Part shown: piece by piece, positions 47,587 through 58,467 of the stretch
Layout: every line of letters starts with the position of its first letter
Numbering within the stretch: the stretch's first letter is position 1
Program-made: the position numbers and the translations under genes
The notes under the pieces: generated by a model
Told to the model about the DNA's origin: nothing
Seen by the model: the letters and a program-made list of their open reading frames with translations, nothing else
Database searches by the model: none
Assembly (NCBI RefSeq): GCF_021726475.1
Contig: NZ_JAKJRU010000003.1
Location: forward strand, 1 to 64,000
Reading direction: 5' to 3'
DNA: 64,000 nt
Source of the DNA: Pseudomonas oligotrophica
GTDB taxonomy: Bacteria; Pseudomonadota; Gammaproteobacteria; Pseudomonadales; Pseudomonadaceae

Positions 47587-47616
47587 AAAGCGCCCCGGGC
47601 CTTGCGGCGCGGGGCG
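47587..47616 (-). terminator. Probable ornithine cyclodeaminase terminator
   Basis: cgccccg / cggggcg arms lie downstream of the leftward gene, followed on that strand by CTTTG. It is a weak terminator candidate. Confidence 0.4.
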
Positions 47617-47634
47617 TTGCGGCGCGGCCCGGGA

Positions 47635-48681
47635 TCAGGCGCGCTTGAGCAGCGGCTGTTCGGTGTCCTCGGCGAGTAGGGCGAACAGGTTCTTCGGATC
47701 GCGCGGGCTGGGTACCAGCTCGATCAGGCTGCCGATATCCAGGCGCTCGGCGACATCGCGCACGTAGCGCATGGCCGAGTAGTCCTCCAGGGCGAAGCCG
47801 ACCGAGTCGAACAGGGTGATCTCCTCGTCGCTGCGGCGGCCCGCGGCCGCGCCGCTCAGCACCTGCCACAGCTCGGTGGTCGGCGAGCCGGCCGGCAGCT
47901 GCTGGATCTCGCCCTCGATGCGGCTCTGCGGCTCGTATTCGACGAACACGCTGGCCGCCTCGACGATGGCGCGGTGCAGCTCGGTCTTGCCCGGGCAATC
48001 GCCGCCGACGCCGTTGAGGTGCATGCCCGGCTCGATCATCTCCGGGGTGAGGATGGTCGCGTTGGTCTTGTCGGCCGTCACCGTGGTGACGATGTCGGCG
48101 CCGCGTACCGCCTCGGCGGTGGAGTCGGCGATGATCACCCTGATGCCCGGGAAGCCGGCCAGGTTGCGGGCCAGCTTGCGGGTGGCCTGCGGGTCGACGT
48201 CGTACAGGCGGATCTCGTCGATGCCGAGGATGCTGTGGAAGGCGATGGCCTGGAACTCGCTCTGCGAGCCGTTGCCGATCAGCGCCATGCTGCGTGCGTC
48301 CTTGCGCGCCAGTACGCTGGCGGCCAGCACCGAAGTGGCGGCGGTGCGCAGGGCGGTGGTCAGGGTCAGCTCGCTGAGCAGCAGCGGCTTGCCGGTGTCG
48401 ACGTCGCCGAGGGCGCCGAAGGCCATCACGGTGAGCATGCCGGCGCGGGTGTTCTTCGGGTGGCCGTTGACGTACTTGAACGAATACAGCGAAGCGTCGG
48501 AGACCGGCATCAGCTCGATCACGCCCTCGGCCGAGTGGTTGGCCAGGCGCGCGCACTTCTCGAATTCCGGCCAGCGCAGGTAGTCCTGGCGCAGGTACTC
48601 GGTCATCTCGGCCAAGCAGGTGGTCAGCCCCTGGCGGGCGACCAGGCGGCTCAGGTCATTGACGTCGATATAGCGGGTCAT
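47635..48681 (-). CDS. Ornithine cyclodeaminase
   Basis: This 348-residue member of the ornithine cyclodeaminase/mu-crystallin family has a lysine/arginine substrate region FKYVNGHPKNTRAGMLTVMA (about 69-88). Its NAD-binding Rossmann site is SMALIGNGSQSEFQAIAF (about 130-147), and HLNGVGGDCPGKTEL with the catalytic Asp lies near 228. It converts ornithine directly to proline with ammonia release. It is convergent with arginase, which makes its substrate. Confidence 0.9.
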   Translation of the reverse strand: MTRYIDVNDLSRLVARQGLTTCLAEMTEYLRQDYLRWPEFEKCARLANHSAEGVIELMPVSDASLYSFKYVNGHPKNTRAGMLTVMAFGALGDVDTGKPLLLSELTLTTALRTAATSVLAASVLARKDARSMALIGNGSQSEFQAIAFHSILGIDEIRLYDVDPQATRKLARNLAGFPGIRVIIADSTAEAVRGADIVTTVTADKTNATILTPEMIEPGMHLNGVGGDCPGKTELHRAIVEAASVFVEYEPQSRIEGEIQQLPAGSPTTELWQVLSGAAAGRRSDEEITLFDSVGFALEDYSAMRYVRDVAERLDIGSLIELVPSPRDPKNLFALLAEDTEQPLLKRA

Positions 48682-48910
48682 GTTGTTGTTCCTTCTGGGC
48701 TATTCGGCTCGGGCGGCTTCGGATCGAGGCGCCGCGTTTCGGCTCGCTGCCAGGCCACCGGGTGGCTGGCTCGGCGACCATTGTCTGCCGGCACGGGCGG
48801 CAATCCCGGCTGAACTGCGCGCGCCGCTCAGCTTGTAGAGCTGAAAGGCGATGGGCCGCAGCCGATCCTGCTGTCGCCGCGGCGTGCGCCCGGAAGGGAA
48901 GGGCACAAAG

Positions 48911-48937
48911 CAAAAGCCCCGCACGGGGCGGGGCTTG
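48911..48937 (-). terminator. ychF terminator
   Basis: An agccccgc / GC-rich complement hairpin is followed by TTTT on the minus strand, 17 bases after the ychF stop. Confidence 0.75.
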
Positions 48938-48953
48938 CTGGCTGGGGTGAGGC

Positions 48954-50054
48954 TCAGACGTTGAAGCGGAAATGCATCACGTCGCCGTCCTTGACGATGT
49001 ATTCCTTGCCTTCCAGGCGCCACTTGCCGGCTTCCTTGGCGCCGGCTTCGCCCTTGTAGGCGATGAAGTCGTCGTAGGCGATGACTTCCGCGCGGATGAA
49101 GCCCTTCTCGAAGTCGGTATGGATCACGGCGGCGGCCTGTGGCGCGGTGGCGCCGACGCGCACGGTCCAGGCGCGGACTTCCTTGACCCCGGCGGTGAAG
49201 TAGGTCTGCAGGTTGAGCAGCTGGTAGCCGGCGCGAATCACGCGGTTCAGGCCCGGCTCGTCCATGCCCATGGTCTCGAGGAACATCTGCATCTCTTCCA
49301 GATCGTCCAGCTCGGCGATCTCGGCCTCGATCTTGTTGCACACCGGCACCACGATGGCGCCTTCTTCCTCGGCGATGGCGTTGACCACGTCCAGGTGCGG
49401 GTTGTTCTCGAAGCCGTCCTCGGCGACGTTGGCGATGTACATCACAGGCTTGGTGGTCAGCAGGTGGAAGGTCCTGGCCAGGCGCTTTTCCTCGTCGCTG
49501 AAGTTCTTCAGCAGCGAGCGCGCCGGCTTGCCTTCGGTGAGGTGCGGGATCAGCTTCTCCAGCAGTGCCTTCTGCGCCACGGCTTCCTTGTCGCCACCCT
49601 TGGCGGTACGGGCCACGCGCTGCAGCTGCTTCTCGCAGCTGTCGAGGTCGGCCATGATCAGTTCGAGGTCGATGATCTCGATGTCGCGCTTGGGGTTGAC
49701 GCTGTTGGCGACGTGGATGACGTTCTCGTCCTCGAAGCAGCGCACCACATGCGCAATCGCATCCGTCTCGCGGATATTGGCGAGAAACTTGTTGCCCAGG
49801 CCTTCACCCTTGGAGGCACCGGCGACCAGGCCGGCAATGTCGACGAACTCCATGGTGGTGGGGATCACCCGTTCCGGCTTGACGATCTCGGCCAGCGCAT
49901 CGAGGCGCGAATCGGGCATCGGCACGATGCCGCTGTTCGGCTCGATGGTGCAGAACGGGAAGTTCTCTGCGGCGATGCCGGATTTGGTCAGGGCGTTGAA
50001 CAGGGTGGACTTGCCGACGTTGGGCAGGCCGACGATGCCGCAGTTGAATCCCAT
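48954..50054 (-). CDS. ychF: Redox-regulated ATPase YchF (Obg-like)
   Basis: This 366-residue P-loop protein has G1 [15 protein letters not shown] at residue 8, G3 [16 protein letters not shown], and an NVAED-type G4, which favours ATP over GTP. A coiled coil is followed by a C-terminal TGS domain ([21 protein letters not shown]). YchF binds ribosomes and affects the stress response. It lies 24 bases after pth in a leftward operon. Confidence 0.95.
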   Translation of the reverse strand: MGFNCGIVGLPNVGKSTLFNALTKSGIAAENFPFCTIEPNSGIVPMPDSRLDALAEIVKPERVIPTTMEFVDIAGLVAGASKGEGLGNKFLANIRETDAIAHVVRCFEDENVIHVANSVNPKRDIEIIDLELIMADLDSCEKQLQRVARTAKGGDKEAVAQKALLEKLIPHLTEGKPARSLLKNFSDEEKRLARTFHLLTTKPVMYIANVAEDGFENNPHLDVVNAIAEEEGAIVVPVCNKIEAEIAELDDLEEMQMFLETMGMDEPGLNRVIRAGYQLLNLQTYFTAGVKEVRAWTVRVGATAPQAAAVIHTDFEKGFIRAEVIAYDDFIAYKGEAGAKEAGKWRLEGKEYIVKDGDVMHFRFNV

Positions 50055-50078
50055 GGTGATCTTGCCTCGGAGTTAGGT

Positions 50079-50663
50079 TCAGGCCTTCTGGCTGTGCAGG
50101 CGCTGCATGGCGCGCGTCCAGTCGCCGGCCAGGATTTGCGGCACGACGTCCAGCGCGAAGTCGATGCTGGCGTCGAGTTTCTCGCGTTCGGCCTGCGGTG
50201 CACGACCCAGCACGTAGCCGCTGACCAGGCTGGCATGGCCCGGATGGCCGATGCCCAGGCGCAGGCGATGGAAACCGTTCTGGTTGCCGAGCCTGGCGAT
50301 GATGTCGCGCAGCCCGTTGTGCCCGCCATGACCGCCGCCCTGCTTGAGCTTGGCGACGCCCGGGGGCATGTCGAGTTCATCGTGGGCGACCAGGATGGCC
50401 TCGGGGGGAATTCGGAAAAAACCGGCCAGTGCCGCCACCGCCTGACCACTGCGGTTCATGTAGGTGGTGGGGATCAGCAGGCGGATGTCTTCACCCTGGT
50501 GGCTGAACTTGCCGACCAGGCCGAAGTACTTCTTGTCGGCGCCCAGGTGCACGCCTTCGCGGGCGGCCAGGCGCTCAACGAAAAGGGCCCCCGCGTTATG
50601 CCGGGTCTGGTCGTATTCCGGGCCTGGATTTCCCAGGCCGACGATCAGCTTCACGGCAGTCAC
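50079..50663 (-). CDS. pth: Peptidyl-tRNA hydrolase
   Basis: This 194-residue protein starts at GTG. Family motifs are [20 protein letters not shown] with the catalytic His near residue 24, YMNRSGQAV, and [12 protein letters not shown] with essential Asn/His. It recycles peptidyl-tRNA released from ribosomes. The gene order rplY-pth-ychF is conserved in gammaproteobacteria. Confidence 0.95.
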   Translation of the reverse strand: MTAVKLIVGLGNPGPEYDQTRHNAGALFVERLAAREGVHLGADKKYFGLVGKFSHQGEDIRLLIPTTYMNRSGQAVAALAGFFRIPPEAILVAHDELDMPPGVAKLKQGGGHGGHNGLRDIIARLGNQNGFHRLRLGIGHPGHASLVSGYVLGRAPQAEREKLDASIDFALDVVPQILAGDWTRAMQRLHSQKA

Positions 50664-50694
50664 GACGGGGGCCCTTCCTCAGGCGAGCGCGAGA

Positions 50695-51309
50695 TTACTC
50701 GGCAGCACCTTCTTCCTTGGTGTCTTCCTTGCTCACGCGCGGGGCGTGAACGTTGGCGACCGGCAGGTCACTGCCGTGGGCCAGGGAGACCAGCTCGACG
50801 CCCTTCGGCAGCTTGAGGTCGGTCATGTGCAGGACCTGGCCGACTTCGACGTTGGACATGTCGACTTCGATGAACTCCGGCAGATCCTGCGGCAGGCAGG
50901 ACACTTCCACTTCGTTCAGGTTGTGCAGGATCTCGCCGCCCTGCTGCTTCACGCCAATGGAGGACTCCTGGTTGACGAAGTGCAGCGGAACGGTGGCGGT
51001 CAGCTTCTGGCCAGCGATGACGCGGACGAAGTCGGCGTGCAGGACGAAGCCCTTGGCCGGATGACGCTGCAGCGCCTTGATCACCACGGACTCGTTCTGG
51101 CCGTCGACGTTCAGGTTCAGCACGTGGCTGAAGGACGCCTCGTTCTCCAGCATCTTGGCCAGGTCCTTGGCGAGGATGCTGATGGACAGCGGAGCCTTGT
51201 CGCCGCCGTAGACGACAGCGGGAACCAGGCTGGCGTTACGACGCAGGCGGCGGCTCGCACCTTTCCCCAGGTCGGAACGCGCTTGGGCATTCAGGTTGAA
51301 ATCGGTCAT
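50695..51309 (-). CDS. rplY: 50S ribosomal protein L25 / general stress protein Ctc
   Basis: This 204-residue Ctc-type L25 protein has an N-terminal 5S-binding domain ([19 protein letters not shown]) and a C-terminal TL5-like beta domain of about 100 residues, ending in an acidic [10 protein letters not shown] tail. It binds 5S rRNA. It lies upstream of pth in the same direction. Confidence 0.93.
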   Translation of the reverse strand: MTDFNLNAQARSDLGKGASRRLRRNASLVPAVVYGGDKAPLSISILAKDLAKMLENEASFSHVLNLNVDGQNESVVIKALQRHPAKGFVLHADFVRVIAGQKLTATVPLHFVNQESSIGVKQQGGEILHNLNEVEVSCLPQDLPEFIEVDMSNVEVGQVLHMTDLKLPKGVELVSLAHGSDLPVANVHAPRVSKEDTKEEGAAE

Positions 51310-51370
51310 TTCGTTTCTCCAGTAACAACAGGACCCGTGGCGCTTGCGACCAGTGCCCGGGCTGTTGGGC

Positions 51371-51393
51371 AAAAAGCCCCGCGCAAGCGGGGC
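51371..51393 (-). terminator. prs terminator
   Basis: GCCCCGC / GCGGGGC arms run into TTTTT on the minus strand, between prs and rplY. Confidence 0.85.
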
Positions 51394-51417
51394 GCATACA
51401 TCGGTGCGCGTTCCGCC

Positions 51418-52359
51418 TCAGCGGAACATCGCACTGATCGATTCGGCATTGCTGATGCGGCGTACCGCTTCGGCCACCACCGGCGCGATGTCCAGCTGGC
51501 GGATGCGGGTGCAGGCCTGGGCGGCGGCCGACAGCGGGATGGTGTTGGTCACCACCAGCTCGTCGAGCACCGAGCCTTCGATGTTCTCGATGGCGCGGCC
51601 GGACAGGATCGGGTGCGTGCAGTAGGCGTAGACCTTGGCCGCGCCGTGCTCCTTGAGCGCCTTGGCGGCGTGGCAGAGGGTACCGGCGGTGTCGACCATG
51701 TCGTCGACCAGGATGCAGGTACGGCCGTCCACGTCACCGATGATGTGCATCACCTCGGACTGGTTGGCCTTCGGCCGGCGCTTGTCGATGATCGCGAGAT
51801 CCACGCCGAGGGACTTGGCCACGGCACGGGCGCGTACCACGCCGCCGATGTCCGGCGAGACCACCAGCAGGTTCTCGAAGCGCTGGGCCTGGATATCGTC
51901 GACCAGGACCGGCGAGCCGTAGATGTTGTCCACCGGCATGTCGAAGAAGCCCTGGATCTGGTCGGCGTGCAGGTCGACGGTCAGCACGCGGTTGACGCCG
52001 ACGACGTCGAGCATGTCGGCCACCACCTTGGCGCTGATCGGCACGCGGGCCGAACGCGGGCGGCGGTCCTGGCGGGCATAGCCGAAGTAGGGCACGACCG
52101 CGGTGATGCGGGTCGCCGAGGAACGGCGGAAGGCATCGGCCATCACCACCAGTTCCATCAGGTTGTCGTTCGTCGGAGCGCAGGTCGGCTGGATGAGGAA
52201 GACATCCTTGCCACGCACGTTCTCGTTGATCTCTACGCTGATCTCGCCGTCGGAGAATTTACCGACATAGGCGTCACCGAGGGGGATATGCAGCTGACGT
52301 ACGACACGCCGGGCCAGGTCGGGGTTGGCGTTCCCCGTGAAGACCATCATCTTGGACAC
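51418..52359 (-). CDS. prs: Ribose-phosphate pyrophosphokinase
   Basis: This 313-residue PRPP synthetase starts at GTG 52359 ([18 protein letters not shown]). Signatures are [16 protein letters not shown], a flexible-loop [22 protein letters not shown] with metal-binding residues, and the PRPP loop [13 protein letters not shown]. It makes PRPP for nucleotide, histidine and tryptophan synthesis; upp and hpt in this window use PRPP. It is preceded by a terminator from the tRNA-Gln unit. Confidence 0.95.
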   Translation of the reverse strand: MSKMMVFTGNANPDLARRVVRQLHIPLGDAYVGKFSDGEISVEINENVRGKDVFLIQPTCAPTNDNLMELVVMADAFRRSSATRITAVVPYFGYARQDRRPRSARVPISAKVVADMLDVVGVNRVLTVDLHADQIQGFFDMPVDNIYGSPVLVDDIQAQRFENLLVVSPDIGGVVRARAVAKSLGVDLAIIDKRRPKANQSEVMHIIGDVDGRTCILVDDMVDTAGTLCHAAKALKEHGAAKVYAYCTHPILSGRAIENIEGSVLDELVVTNTIPLSAAAQACTRIRQLDIAPVVAEAVRRISNAESISAMFR

Positions 52360-52393
52360 GCGCAGTACCTGCCTGAGGGTGGGTCCGATGAAT

Positions 52394-52429
52394 AAAAAGC
52401 TGTTCAAAAGGCGAGCTCTTGAACAGCTT
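52394..52429 (-). terminator. Terminator after the tRNA-Gln genes
   Basis: An 11-bp stem (aagctgttcaa / ttgaacagctt) is followed on the minus strand by a T-run (TTTTTATT), between the proximal tRNA-Gln and prs. Confidence 0.85.
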
Positions 52430-52437
52430 CGAGTGTA

Positions 52438-52512
52438 TGGCAGGGGCGGCTGGATTCGAACCAACGCATGGCAGGATCAAAACCTGCTGCCTTACCGCTT
52501 GGCGACGCCCCT
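52438..52512 (-). tRNA. tRNA-Gln(UUG), proximal copy
   Basis: This is a 75-base tRNA with acceptor AGGGGCG/CGCCCCT, encoded CCA, and a TTG anticodon within TTTTGAT. The body is identical to the second copy 122 bases away. Confidence 0.95.
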
Positions 52513-52559
52513 GTAATGTCAATCGGATGCGCTGCAGCTGTACGTTCCCGGAGGATGAA

Positions 52560-52634
52560 TGGCAGGGGCGGCTGGATTCGAACCAACGCATGGCAGGATC
52601 AAAACCTGCTGCCTTACCGCTTGGCGACGCCCCT
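52560..52634 (-). tRNA. tRNA-Gln(UUG), distal copy
   Basis: It has the same 75 bases as the copy at 52438. It lies directly downstream of ispE on the same strand (18 bases), so it may be cotranscribed with lolB-ispE. Confidence 0.95.
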
Positions 52635-52652
52635 GTAACGTACAACCGGATG

Positions 52653-53510
52653 CTAGGCATCCACCTCCTGCCCCAGTCTCGCGAGTGCTCGGTGCAGCAT
52701 CGAAACGTTGCTGCCGCGTGCCACGAAGCCTGGCAAAGTGGCTGGAAGTTGGCGGCGGACTTTATCAGCCTCGCCCTGGTTTGGGAAGCTCCCAAACACA
52801 CAAGCTCCAGTGCCCGTCATCCGAGCCGGAACGAATTTGTTCAACAGGCTCAAAGCGTTACATACTTGCGGGTAACGCTTCTCGACAACCGGCTGGCAGT
52901 CGTTACGACCACCCCCTGCAAGAAGGCTGCGAACTGTAATGGCCGGGGTATTACGTGTCAACTCTGGGTCGGAAAATATTTCTGCTGTACTAACAGAGAC
53001 TTGCGGTGCAATGACGAGGTACCAGGGTTCAGGCAGCTCGACCGGCTGCAGGCGCTCGCCGACGCCCTCGGCGAAGGCCGCCCGGCCGTGGACGAACACC
53101 GGTACGTCGGCGCCTAGGCGCAGGCCCAGCGTGGCCAGGCGCTCGAGGTCGAGGCCCAGCTGCCACAGGTGGTTCAGGCCGAGCAGCGTGGTGGCGGCAT
53201 CCGAGCTGCCGCCGCCGATGCCGCCGCCCATGGGCAGGCGCTTGTGCAGCTGGATGTCGGCGCCCAGCCGGCAGCCGCTTTCCTGCTGCAGCAGGAAAGC
53301 CGCGCGCACGATCAGGTTGCTGTCGTGGTCGACCCCGGGCAGCTCGGTCAGCAGGCGGATTTGGCCGTCGTCGCGGCGTTCGAAGGTCAGCTCGTCGCCG
53401 TGGTCGAGGAACTGGAACAGCGTCTGCAGCTCGTGATAGCCGTCGGCGCGGCGACCGAGCACGTGCAGCATCAGGTTGAGCTTCGCCGGCGCCGGCAGGG
53501 TGATCGCCAT
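52653..53510 (-). CDS. ispE: 4-diphosphocytidyl-2-C-methyl-D-erythritol kinase
   Basis: This 285-residue GHMP kinase has [24 protein letters not shown] at the start (catalytic Lys about residue 10) and the ATP loop [17 protein letters not shown] near residue 95. It carries out the ATP-dependent step of the MEP isoprenoid pathway. The start ATG shares a base with the lolB stop. Confidence 0.94.
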   Translation of the reverse strand: MAITLPAPAKLNLMLHVLGRRADGYHELQTLFQFLDHGDELTFERRDDGQIRLLTELPGVDHDSNLIVRAAFLLQQESGCRLGADIQLHKRLPMGGGIGGGSSDAATTLLGLNHLWQLGLDLERLATLGLRLGADVPVFVHGRAAFAEGVGERLQPVELPEPWYLVIAPQVSVSTAEIFSDPELTRNTPAITVRSLLAGGGRNDCQPVVEKRYPQVCNALSLLNKFVPARMTGTGACVFGSFPNQGEADKVRRQLPATLPGFVARGSNVSMLHRALARLGQEVDA

Positions 53511-54130
53511 CAGCGGCCCAGCTGGCGTGGCTGCCAGTCCTTGATCACCAGGGTGATCCGCAGGTCGTGGCCCTCCAGGCGGATGCGCTCGGGCAGGGCA
53601 TAGCCGTTGTCGTCGCGGTAGGCGAGGTAGTCCACCTGCCAGCCGTCCTGTTGCAGGCGGGCCAGGTGGCTGTCGGCGTCCAGGCTCAGGCGGCTGCGGC
53701 TGTCCGGGGCCGGCAGGCCGCGAATCCACCAGAGCAGGTGCGAGACCGGCAGTTGCCAGCCGAGCTGCTGCTCGACCAGCGCTTCCGGGGAATCCGCTTC
53801 GAAGCGGCCCTGGCCGGCCACTTCCAGCGAAACCGCATCCGGTCGGCCGGTCAGGCGCGTGGCGCCGCGGCCCAGCGGGCCGGACAGGCGGATGTCGAAG
53901 TAGTCCTGGCGCTGCAGCCAGAACAGCGTGCCGCTGCCCGAGTCCTGCGGTGCGCGGATGCCGATCTTGCCGCTGATCTGCCAGCCGTCGATCGCGCTGA
54001 CCTGCGCCTTGTGGCTGCGCCAGTCGGCGGTGTTGCCGGCGCCTTCCAGCGATTCACGCGGGCCGAGGCCGGCACAACCGGCCAGCAGGGCACTCAGCAG
54101 GGCCGGCAGTAGGTAACGCATCAGGGGCAT
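53510..54130 (-). CDS. lolB: Outer-membrane lipoprotein receptor LolB
   Basis: This 206-residue lipoprotein has a type II signal peptide with lipobox LLAGC (Cys about residue 18), followed by a LolB fold pattern ([43 protein letters not shown]). It receives lipoproteins from LolA and inserts them in the outer membrane. A second ATG three codons in (54121) is an alternative start. It is linked with ispE and hemA as in other gammaproteobacteria. Confidence 0.93.
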   Translation of the reverse strand: MPLMRYLLPALLSALLAGCAGLGPRESLEGAGNTADWRSHKAQVSAIDGWQISGKIGIRAPQDSGSGTLFWLQRQDYFDIRLSGPLGRGATRLTGRPDAVSLEVAGQGRFEADSPEALVEQQLGWQLPVSHLLWWIRGLPAPDSRSRLSLDADSHLARLQQDGWQVDYLAYRDDNGYALPERIRLEGHDLRITLVIKDWQPRQLGR

Positions 54131-54132
54131 GT

Positions 54133-55860
54133 TCAGGGGGTCTCCGATCGGGTCAGGCGCTGGATCGTCTCGCGCAGGATCTGGCTGTCCGGCTCCTTCT
54201 TCAGGGCCTCGGCCCAGATGCGCCGGGCCTGTTGCTGATCGCCGCGGGCCCAGAGCACCTCGCCGAGGTGCGCCGCCACTTCGTGATCCTGGAACTGCGC
54301 ATGGGCCTTGCGCAGCAGGCGCTCGGCGTCGGCGAGGTTGCCGAGGCGGTAGTTGACCCAGCCGAGGCTGTCGAGGATGGCCGGGTCGTCGGGGTTGATC
54401 CGGTAGGCCTGCTCGATCAGGCGCAGCGCCTCCTCGTGCCGGTCGGTACGGTCGGCGAGGGTGTAGCCCAGGGCGTTGAGCGCCATGGCGTTGTCCGGCT
54501 CGCGGGCGATCACCTGGCGCAGGTCGCGCTCGAGTTGGGCCAGGTCGCCGCGTTTCTCCGCCAGCATGGCGCGGGTGTAGAGCAGGTTGAGGTCGTCCGG
54601 ATAGCTGGCCAGGGCCTGCTCGACCAGCGTCCAGGCCTGTTCGGTGCGGCCGTGCTCGGAAAGTGCCTCGGCCTCGATCAGGTACAGCTGGATCGCATAG
54701 TCAGGCTGCTCGTCGCGGGCGCGGGCGAGGATCGACGAAGCTTCGCGGTCGCGCTTGGCAGCAAACAGCAGTTGCGCCTGGAACAGCTTGGCCGGCAGGT
54801 ATTCGTTGCCGGGGCCGACCTGCTCGAAGGCCGCCAGTGCCTTGGTCGTCCGCCCCAGCGCCTGGTAGGCGCGCCCGAGGTTGAACTGCGCGGCGTCGAC
54901 ATGGCTGCCGCGCTCGACCAGTTCCTCGAGGTAGACGATCGCCTCGCGCCAGGCCTCGGCCTCCATGCAGACCAGTGCCATGGAGAAGCGCAGATCGTCG
55001 TCGGTGGGGTTCTGCTGGACCAGCGTGGCGAACTCGCCCATCGCTTCCTCCAGCCGGTCATGCTCGACCAGCAGGCGCGCATAGGTCAGGCGCAGGCGCT
55101 TGTCCTCGGGGTAGCGCCCGAGCGCCTTCTCCAGCAGGCCGAGCGCCTCCTTGCCGCGATCCATGGCCTGCAGCAGGCGCGCGCGCAGCAGGATCGAGGG
55201 CACCTGCTGGGTCTTGACCGGGCGGCCTTCGAGCAGGGCGAGCGCCTCCTCCTGGCGGCCGTCCTGCTGCAGCAGGACGGCCTTGCCGAAGGCCAGCTGC
55301 TCGTTGCCCGGATGCTTCTCCAGCAGGCGATCGAAGCTGTGCAGCAGGCCGGCGCGGGTGTCCGGGTCGCTCTCGGCCGCCGACAGTGCGAGAAAGTCGA
55401 AGTGGGTGCTGCCCTGGCCCTGCAGCACCTTTTCCATGAATTCCATGGATTCCTCGTAGCGCCCGCCGCGCGCCAGCTGGACGGCAGCGGCGCGCTGCGC
55501 GTCGAGGTTGTCGGTGGCGTTGCGTGCCCAGACCAGTGCGGTGTCCAGCGCCGCCTGCTCCGCGCCCAGGTATTCGGCGATGCGGAACGCCCGCTCGGCC
55601 ACCGCCGGGTCCTGCGTGGCGTTGGCCTGCTGCACGTAGTTGCCCAGGGCGATGTCGAAGCGGTTGCGCTGGCCGGCCAGCTCCGCCACCAGCAGCGCGT
55701 AGAGCGTCTCTTCGCTGAACGAGCCGGCCGGCGCGGTGCTCGCGACGGGTGCGCCCGGCTCGGCCTCCTGCACCGGCGGGCTGTCTTGCGGCGCGTCCGG
55801 CAGGAAGTTCTGGCAGCCGCCGAGAAACAGCAGGGCAGAGAGGGCGAGGATTCTGTTCAT
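54133..55860 (-). CDS. TPR-repeat lipoprotein
   Basis: This 575-residue protein starts with a lipoprotein signal ([13 protein letters not shown], Cys about residue 16). The rest is helical with many tetratricopeptide repeats, for example [27 protein letters not shown] and [51 protein letters not shown]. It probably acts as a protein-binding scaffold in the cell envelope; the partner is unknown. It is the first gene of the leftward lolB-ispE unit and divergent from hemA. Confidence 0.85.
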   Translation of the reverse strand: MNRILALSALLFLGGCQNFLPDAPQDSPPVQEAEPGAPVASTAPAGSFSEETLYALLVAELAGQRNRFDIALGNYVQQANATQDPAVAERAFRIAEYLGAEQAALDTALVWARNATDNLDAQRAAAVQLARGGRYEESMEFMEKVLQGQGSTHFDFLALSAAESDPDTRAGLLHSFDRLLEKHPGNEQLAFGKAVLLQQDGRQEEALALLEGRPVKTQQVPSILLRARLLQAMDRGKEALGLLEKALGRYPEDKRLRLTYARLLVEHDRLEEAMGEFATLVQQNPTDDDLRFSMALVCMEAEAWREAIVYLEELVERGSHVDAAQFNLGRAYQALGRTTKALAAFEQVGPGNEYLPAKLFQAQLLFAAKRDREASSILARARDEQPDYAIQLYLIEAEALSEHGRTEQAWTLVEQALASYPDDLNLLYTRAMLAEKRGDLAQLERDLRQVIAREPDNAMALNALGYTLADRTDRHEEALRLIEQAYRINPDDPAILDSLGWVNYRLGNLADAERLLRKAHAQFQDHEVAAHLGEVLWARGDQQQARRIWAEALKKEPDSQILRETIQRLTRSETP

Positions 55861-56040
55861 AGGGGGCGGTGGGGCTGGAATGCGGTCGCGGCATGATGAC
55901 ACAAGCGGCCAGGCAAGCCCATGGGGCTGGCGGCCGGGCGCAGGCGTCGTGTGCAGCATCGGACAATCAGGGGCACAGGTTGTTCTGGCCCCGGCGAAGT
56001 AGGAGAATTGCGCGCTCCGTTTTCTGATCAGCGACCTCGC

Positions 56041-57309
56041 ATGGCTTTTCTCGCGCTTGGCATCAACCACAAGACCGCCTCGGTGGACGTGCGCGAGCGC
56101 GTGGCCTTCACCCCCGAGCAGATGGTCGAGGCGCTGCAGCAGCTGTGCCGCGTCACGCCGACGCGCGAGGCCGCGATCCTGTCGACCTGCAACCGCAGCG
56201 AGCTGTACCTCGAGCAGGATCAGCTGGAGGCCGATGCGGTGCTGGCCTGGCTGGCCAACTACCACCACCTGAGCCTCGACGAACTCAAGGCCTGCGCCTA
56301 CGTGCACGCCGACGAGCACGCCGTGCGCCACATGATGCGCGTCGCCGCCGGGCTCGACTCGCTGGTGCTCGGCGAGCCGCAGATTCTCGGGCAGATGAAA
56401 TCAGCCTACGCGGTGGCGCGCGAGGCCGGCAGCGTCGGGCCGTTGCTGGGGCGGCTGTTCCAGGCCACGTTCAGTACCGCCAAGACGGTGCGCACCGACA
56501 CCGCCATCGGCGAGAACCCGGTGTCGGTCGCCTTCGCCGCGGTGAGCCTGGCACGGCAGATCTTCAGCGACCTGCAGCGCAGCCAGGCGCTACTGATCGG
56601 CGCCGGCGAGACCATCACCCTGGTGGCGCGCCACCTGCACGAGCAGGGGGTGAAGAAGATCGTCGTTGCCAACCGGACGCTGGAGCGCGCCAGTGCCCTG
56701 GCGGCCGAGTTCGGCGCGCAGGCGATCCTGCTGGCCGACATCCCGCAGGAGCTGCACAACAGCGACATCGTCATCAGCTCCACCGCCAGCCAGCTGCCGA
56801 TCCTCGGCAAGGGCGCGGTCGAGCAGGCGCTGAAGAAGCGCAAGCACAAGCCGATGTTCATGGTCGACATCGCCGTGCCGCGCGACATCGAGCCACAGGT
56901 CGGCGAACTGGACGACGTCTATCTGTACAGCGTCGACGACCTGCACGAGGTCGTCGCGGAGAACCTCAAGAGCCGCCAGGGTGCCGCCCAGGCCGCCGAG
57001 GAGCTGGTCGCCGCCGGGACCACCGACTTCATGCAGCGGCTGCGCGAGCTGGCCGCGGTGGACGTGCTCAAGGCCTACCGGCAGAACGCCGAGCGCATCC
57101 GCGACGAGGAGCTGGGCAAGGCCCAGCGCCTGCTGGCCAACGGCGCCAACGCCGAGGATGTGCTCGCCCAGCTGGCACGCGGCCTGACCAACAAGCTGCT
57201 GCACGCGCCCAGCGTGCAGCTGAAGAAACTCTCCGCCGAAGGGCGCGTGGAAGCCCTGGGCATGGCCCAGGAGCTGTTCGCCCTCGGCGATGGCACGGAC
57301 AATCGATGA
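56041..57309 (+). CDS. hemA: Glutamyl-tRNA reductase
   Basis: This 422-residue protein begins with [17 protein letters not shown]. The catalytic cysteine is in [10 protein letters not shown] (about residue 50), the NADPH site is [16 protein letters not shown], and the C-terminal dimerisation helix is present. It makes glutamate-1-semialdehyde, the first committed step of haem synthesis. It overlaps prfA by four bases (ATGA), the usual hemA-prfA-prmC order. Confidence 0.96.
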   Translation: MAFLALGINHKTASVDVRERVAFTPEQMVEALQQLCRVTPTREAAILSTCNRSELYLEQDQLEADAVLAWLANYHHLSLDELKACAYVHADEHAVRHMMRVAAGLDSLVLGEPQILGQMKSAYAVAREAGSVGPLLGRLFQATFSTAKTVRTDTAIGENPVSVAFAAVSLARQIFSDLQRSQALLIGAGETITLVARHLHEQGVKKIVVANRTLERASALAAEFGAQAILLADIPQELHNSDIVISSTASQLPILGKGAVEQALKKRKHKPMFMVDIAVPRDIEPQVGELDDVYLYSVDDLHEVVAENLKSRQGAAQAAEELVAAGTTDFMQRLRELAAVDVLKAYRQNAERIRDEELGKAQRLLANGANAEDVLAQLARGLTNKLLHAPSVQLKKLSAEGRVEALGMAQELFALGDGTDNR

Positions 57310-58388
57310 AACCTTCCCTGCTCAAGAAACTGGACGTGCTCCAGGATCGCTTCGAGGAGCTCACCGCGCTGCTCGGCGATGCCGAGGTCATCAGCGACCA
57401 GAACCGTTTCCGCGCCTATTCGCGCGAGTATGCCGAGGTCGAGCCGGTGATCGCCGCCTATCGCCAGTTGTGCAAGGTGCAGGGCGACCTGGAAGGCGCC
57501 CAGGCGCTGCTCAAGGACAGCGACCCGGACCTGCGCGAAATGGCCGAGGAGGAAGTGGCCGAGGCCAGGGCGCAACTCGAGACGCTGGAAGGCAATCTGC
57601 AACGCATGCTGCTGCCCAGGGACCCCAACGACGGGCGCAACGTGTTCCTCGAGATCCGCGCCGGCACCGGCGGCGACGAGGCGGCGATCTTCGCCGGCGA
57701 CCTGTTCCGCATGTACTCGCGCTACGCCGAGAAGCAGGGCTGGCGCGTCGAGATCCTCTCTGAGAGCGAGGGCGAGCACGGCGGCTACAAGGAGGTGATC
57801 TCCCGCGTCGAGGGCGACAACGTCTACGCCAAGCTCAAGTTCGAGTCCGGTGCGCACCGCGTGCAGCGGGTGCCGGAGACCGAGTCGCAGGGGCGCATCC
57901 ATACCTCGGCCTGTACCGTGGCGGTATTGCCGGAGCCGGACGAGCAGGTCGCGGTGGAGATCAACCCGGCGGAACTGCGCATCGACACCTATCGCTCCTC
58001 CGGCGCCGGCGGCCAGCACGTCAACAAGACCGACTCGGCGATCCGCATCACCCACCTGCCGACCGGTATCGTCGTCGAGTGCCAGGAAGAGCGTTCGCAG
58101 CACAAGAACCGCGCCAAGGCCATGGCCTGGTTGGCGGCCAAGCTGCAGGACCGCCAGGATGCCGCAGCGCACAAGGAAATTTCCGAGACGCGCAAGCTCC
58201 TGGTCGGCTCCGGCGACCGCTCCGAGCGCATCCGTACCTACAACTTCCCGCAGGGCCGGGTGACCGACCACCGCATCAACCTGACGCTCTATTCGCTGGG
58301 CGAGGTGATCGCCGGTGCGGTGGAGCAGGTGATCGAGCCGCTGCTGCAGGAATACCAGGCCGACCAGTTGGCGGCGCTGGGCGATTGA
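57306..58388 (+). CDS. prfA: Peptide chain release factor 1
   Basis: This 360-residue class I release factor has the codon-recognition PxT region near residue 185 ([19 protein letters not shown]) and the catalytic GGQ motif in [17 protein letters not shown] (about residue 235). It ends translation at UAA and UAG. PrmC, encoded next, methylates the GGQ glutamine. Confidence 0.97.
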   Translation: MKPSLLKKLDVLQDRFEELTALLGDAEVISDQNRFRAYSREYAEVEPVIAAYRQLCKVQGDLEGAQALLKDSDPDLREMAEEEVAEARAQLETLEGNLQRMLLPRDPNDGRNVFLEIRAGTGGDEAAIFAGDLFRMYSRYAEKQGWRVEILSESEGEHGGYKEVISRVEGDNVYAKLKFESGAHRVQRVPETESQGRIHTSACTVAVLPEPDEQVAVEINPAELRIDTYRSSGAGGQHVNKTDSAIRITHLPTGIVVECQEERSQHKNRAKAMAWLAAKLQDRQDAAAHKEISETRKLLVGSGDRSERIRTYNFPQGRVTDHRINLTLYSLGEVIAGAVEQVIEPLLQEYQADQLAALGD

Positions 58389-58467
58389 GTCAATGCGTGC
58401 AGGGTGCGCCGCGCGCATCCTGCAGGTGCCGTGGTGCGCGTGGCGCGCCCGACGACCGGAGAACCCC

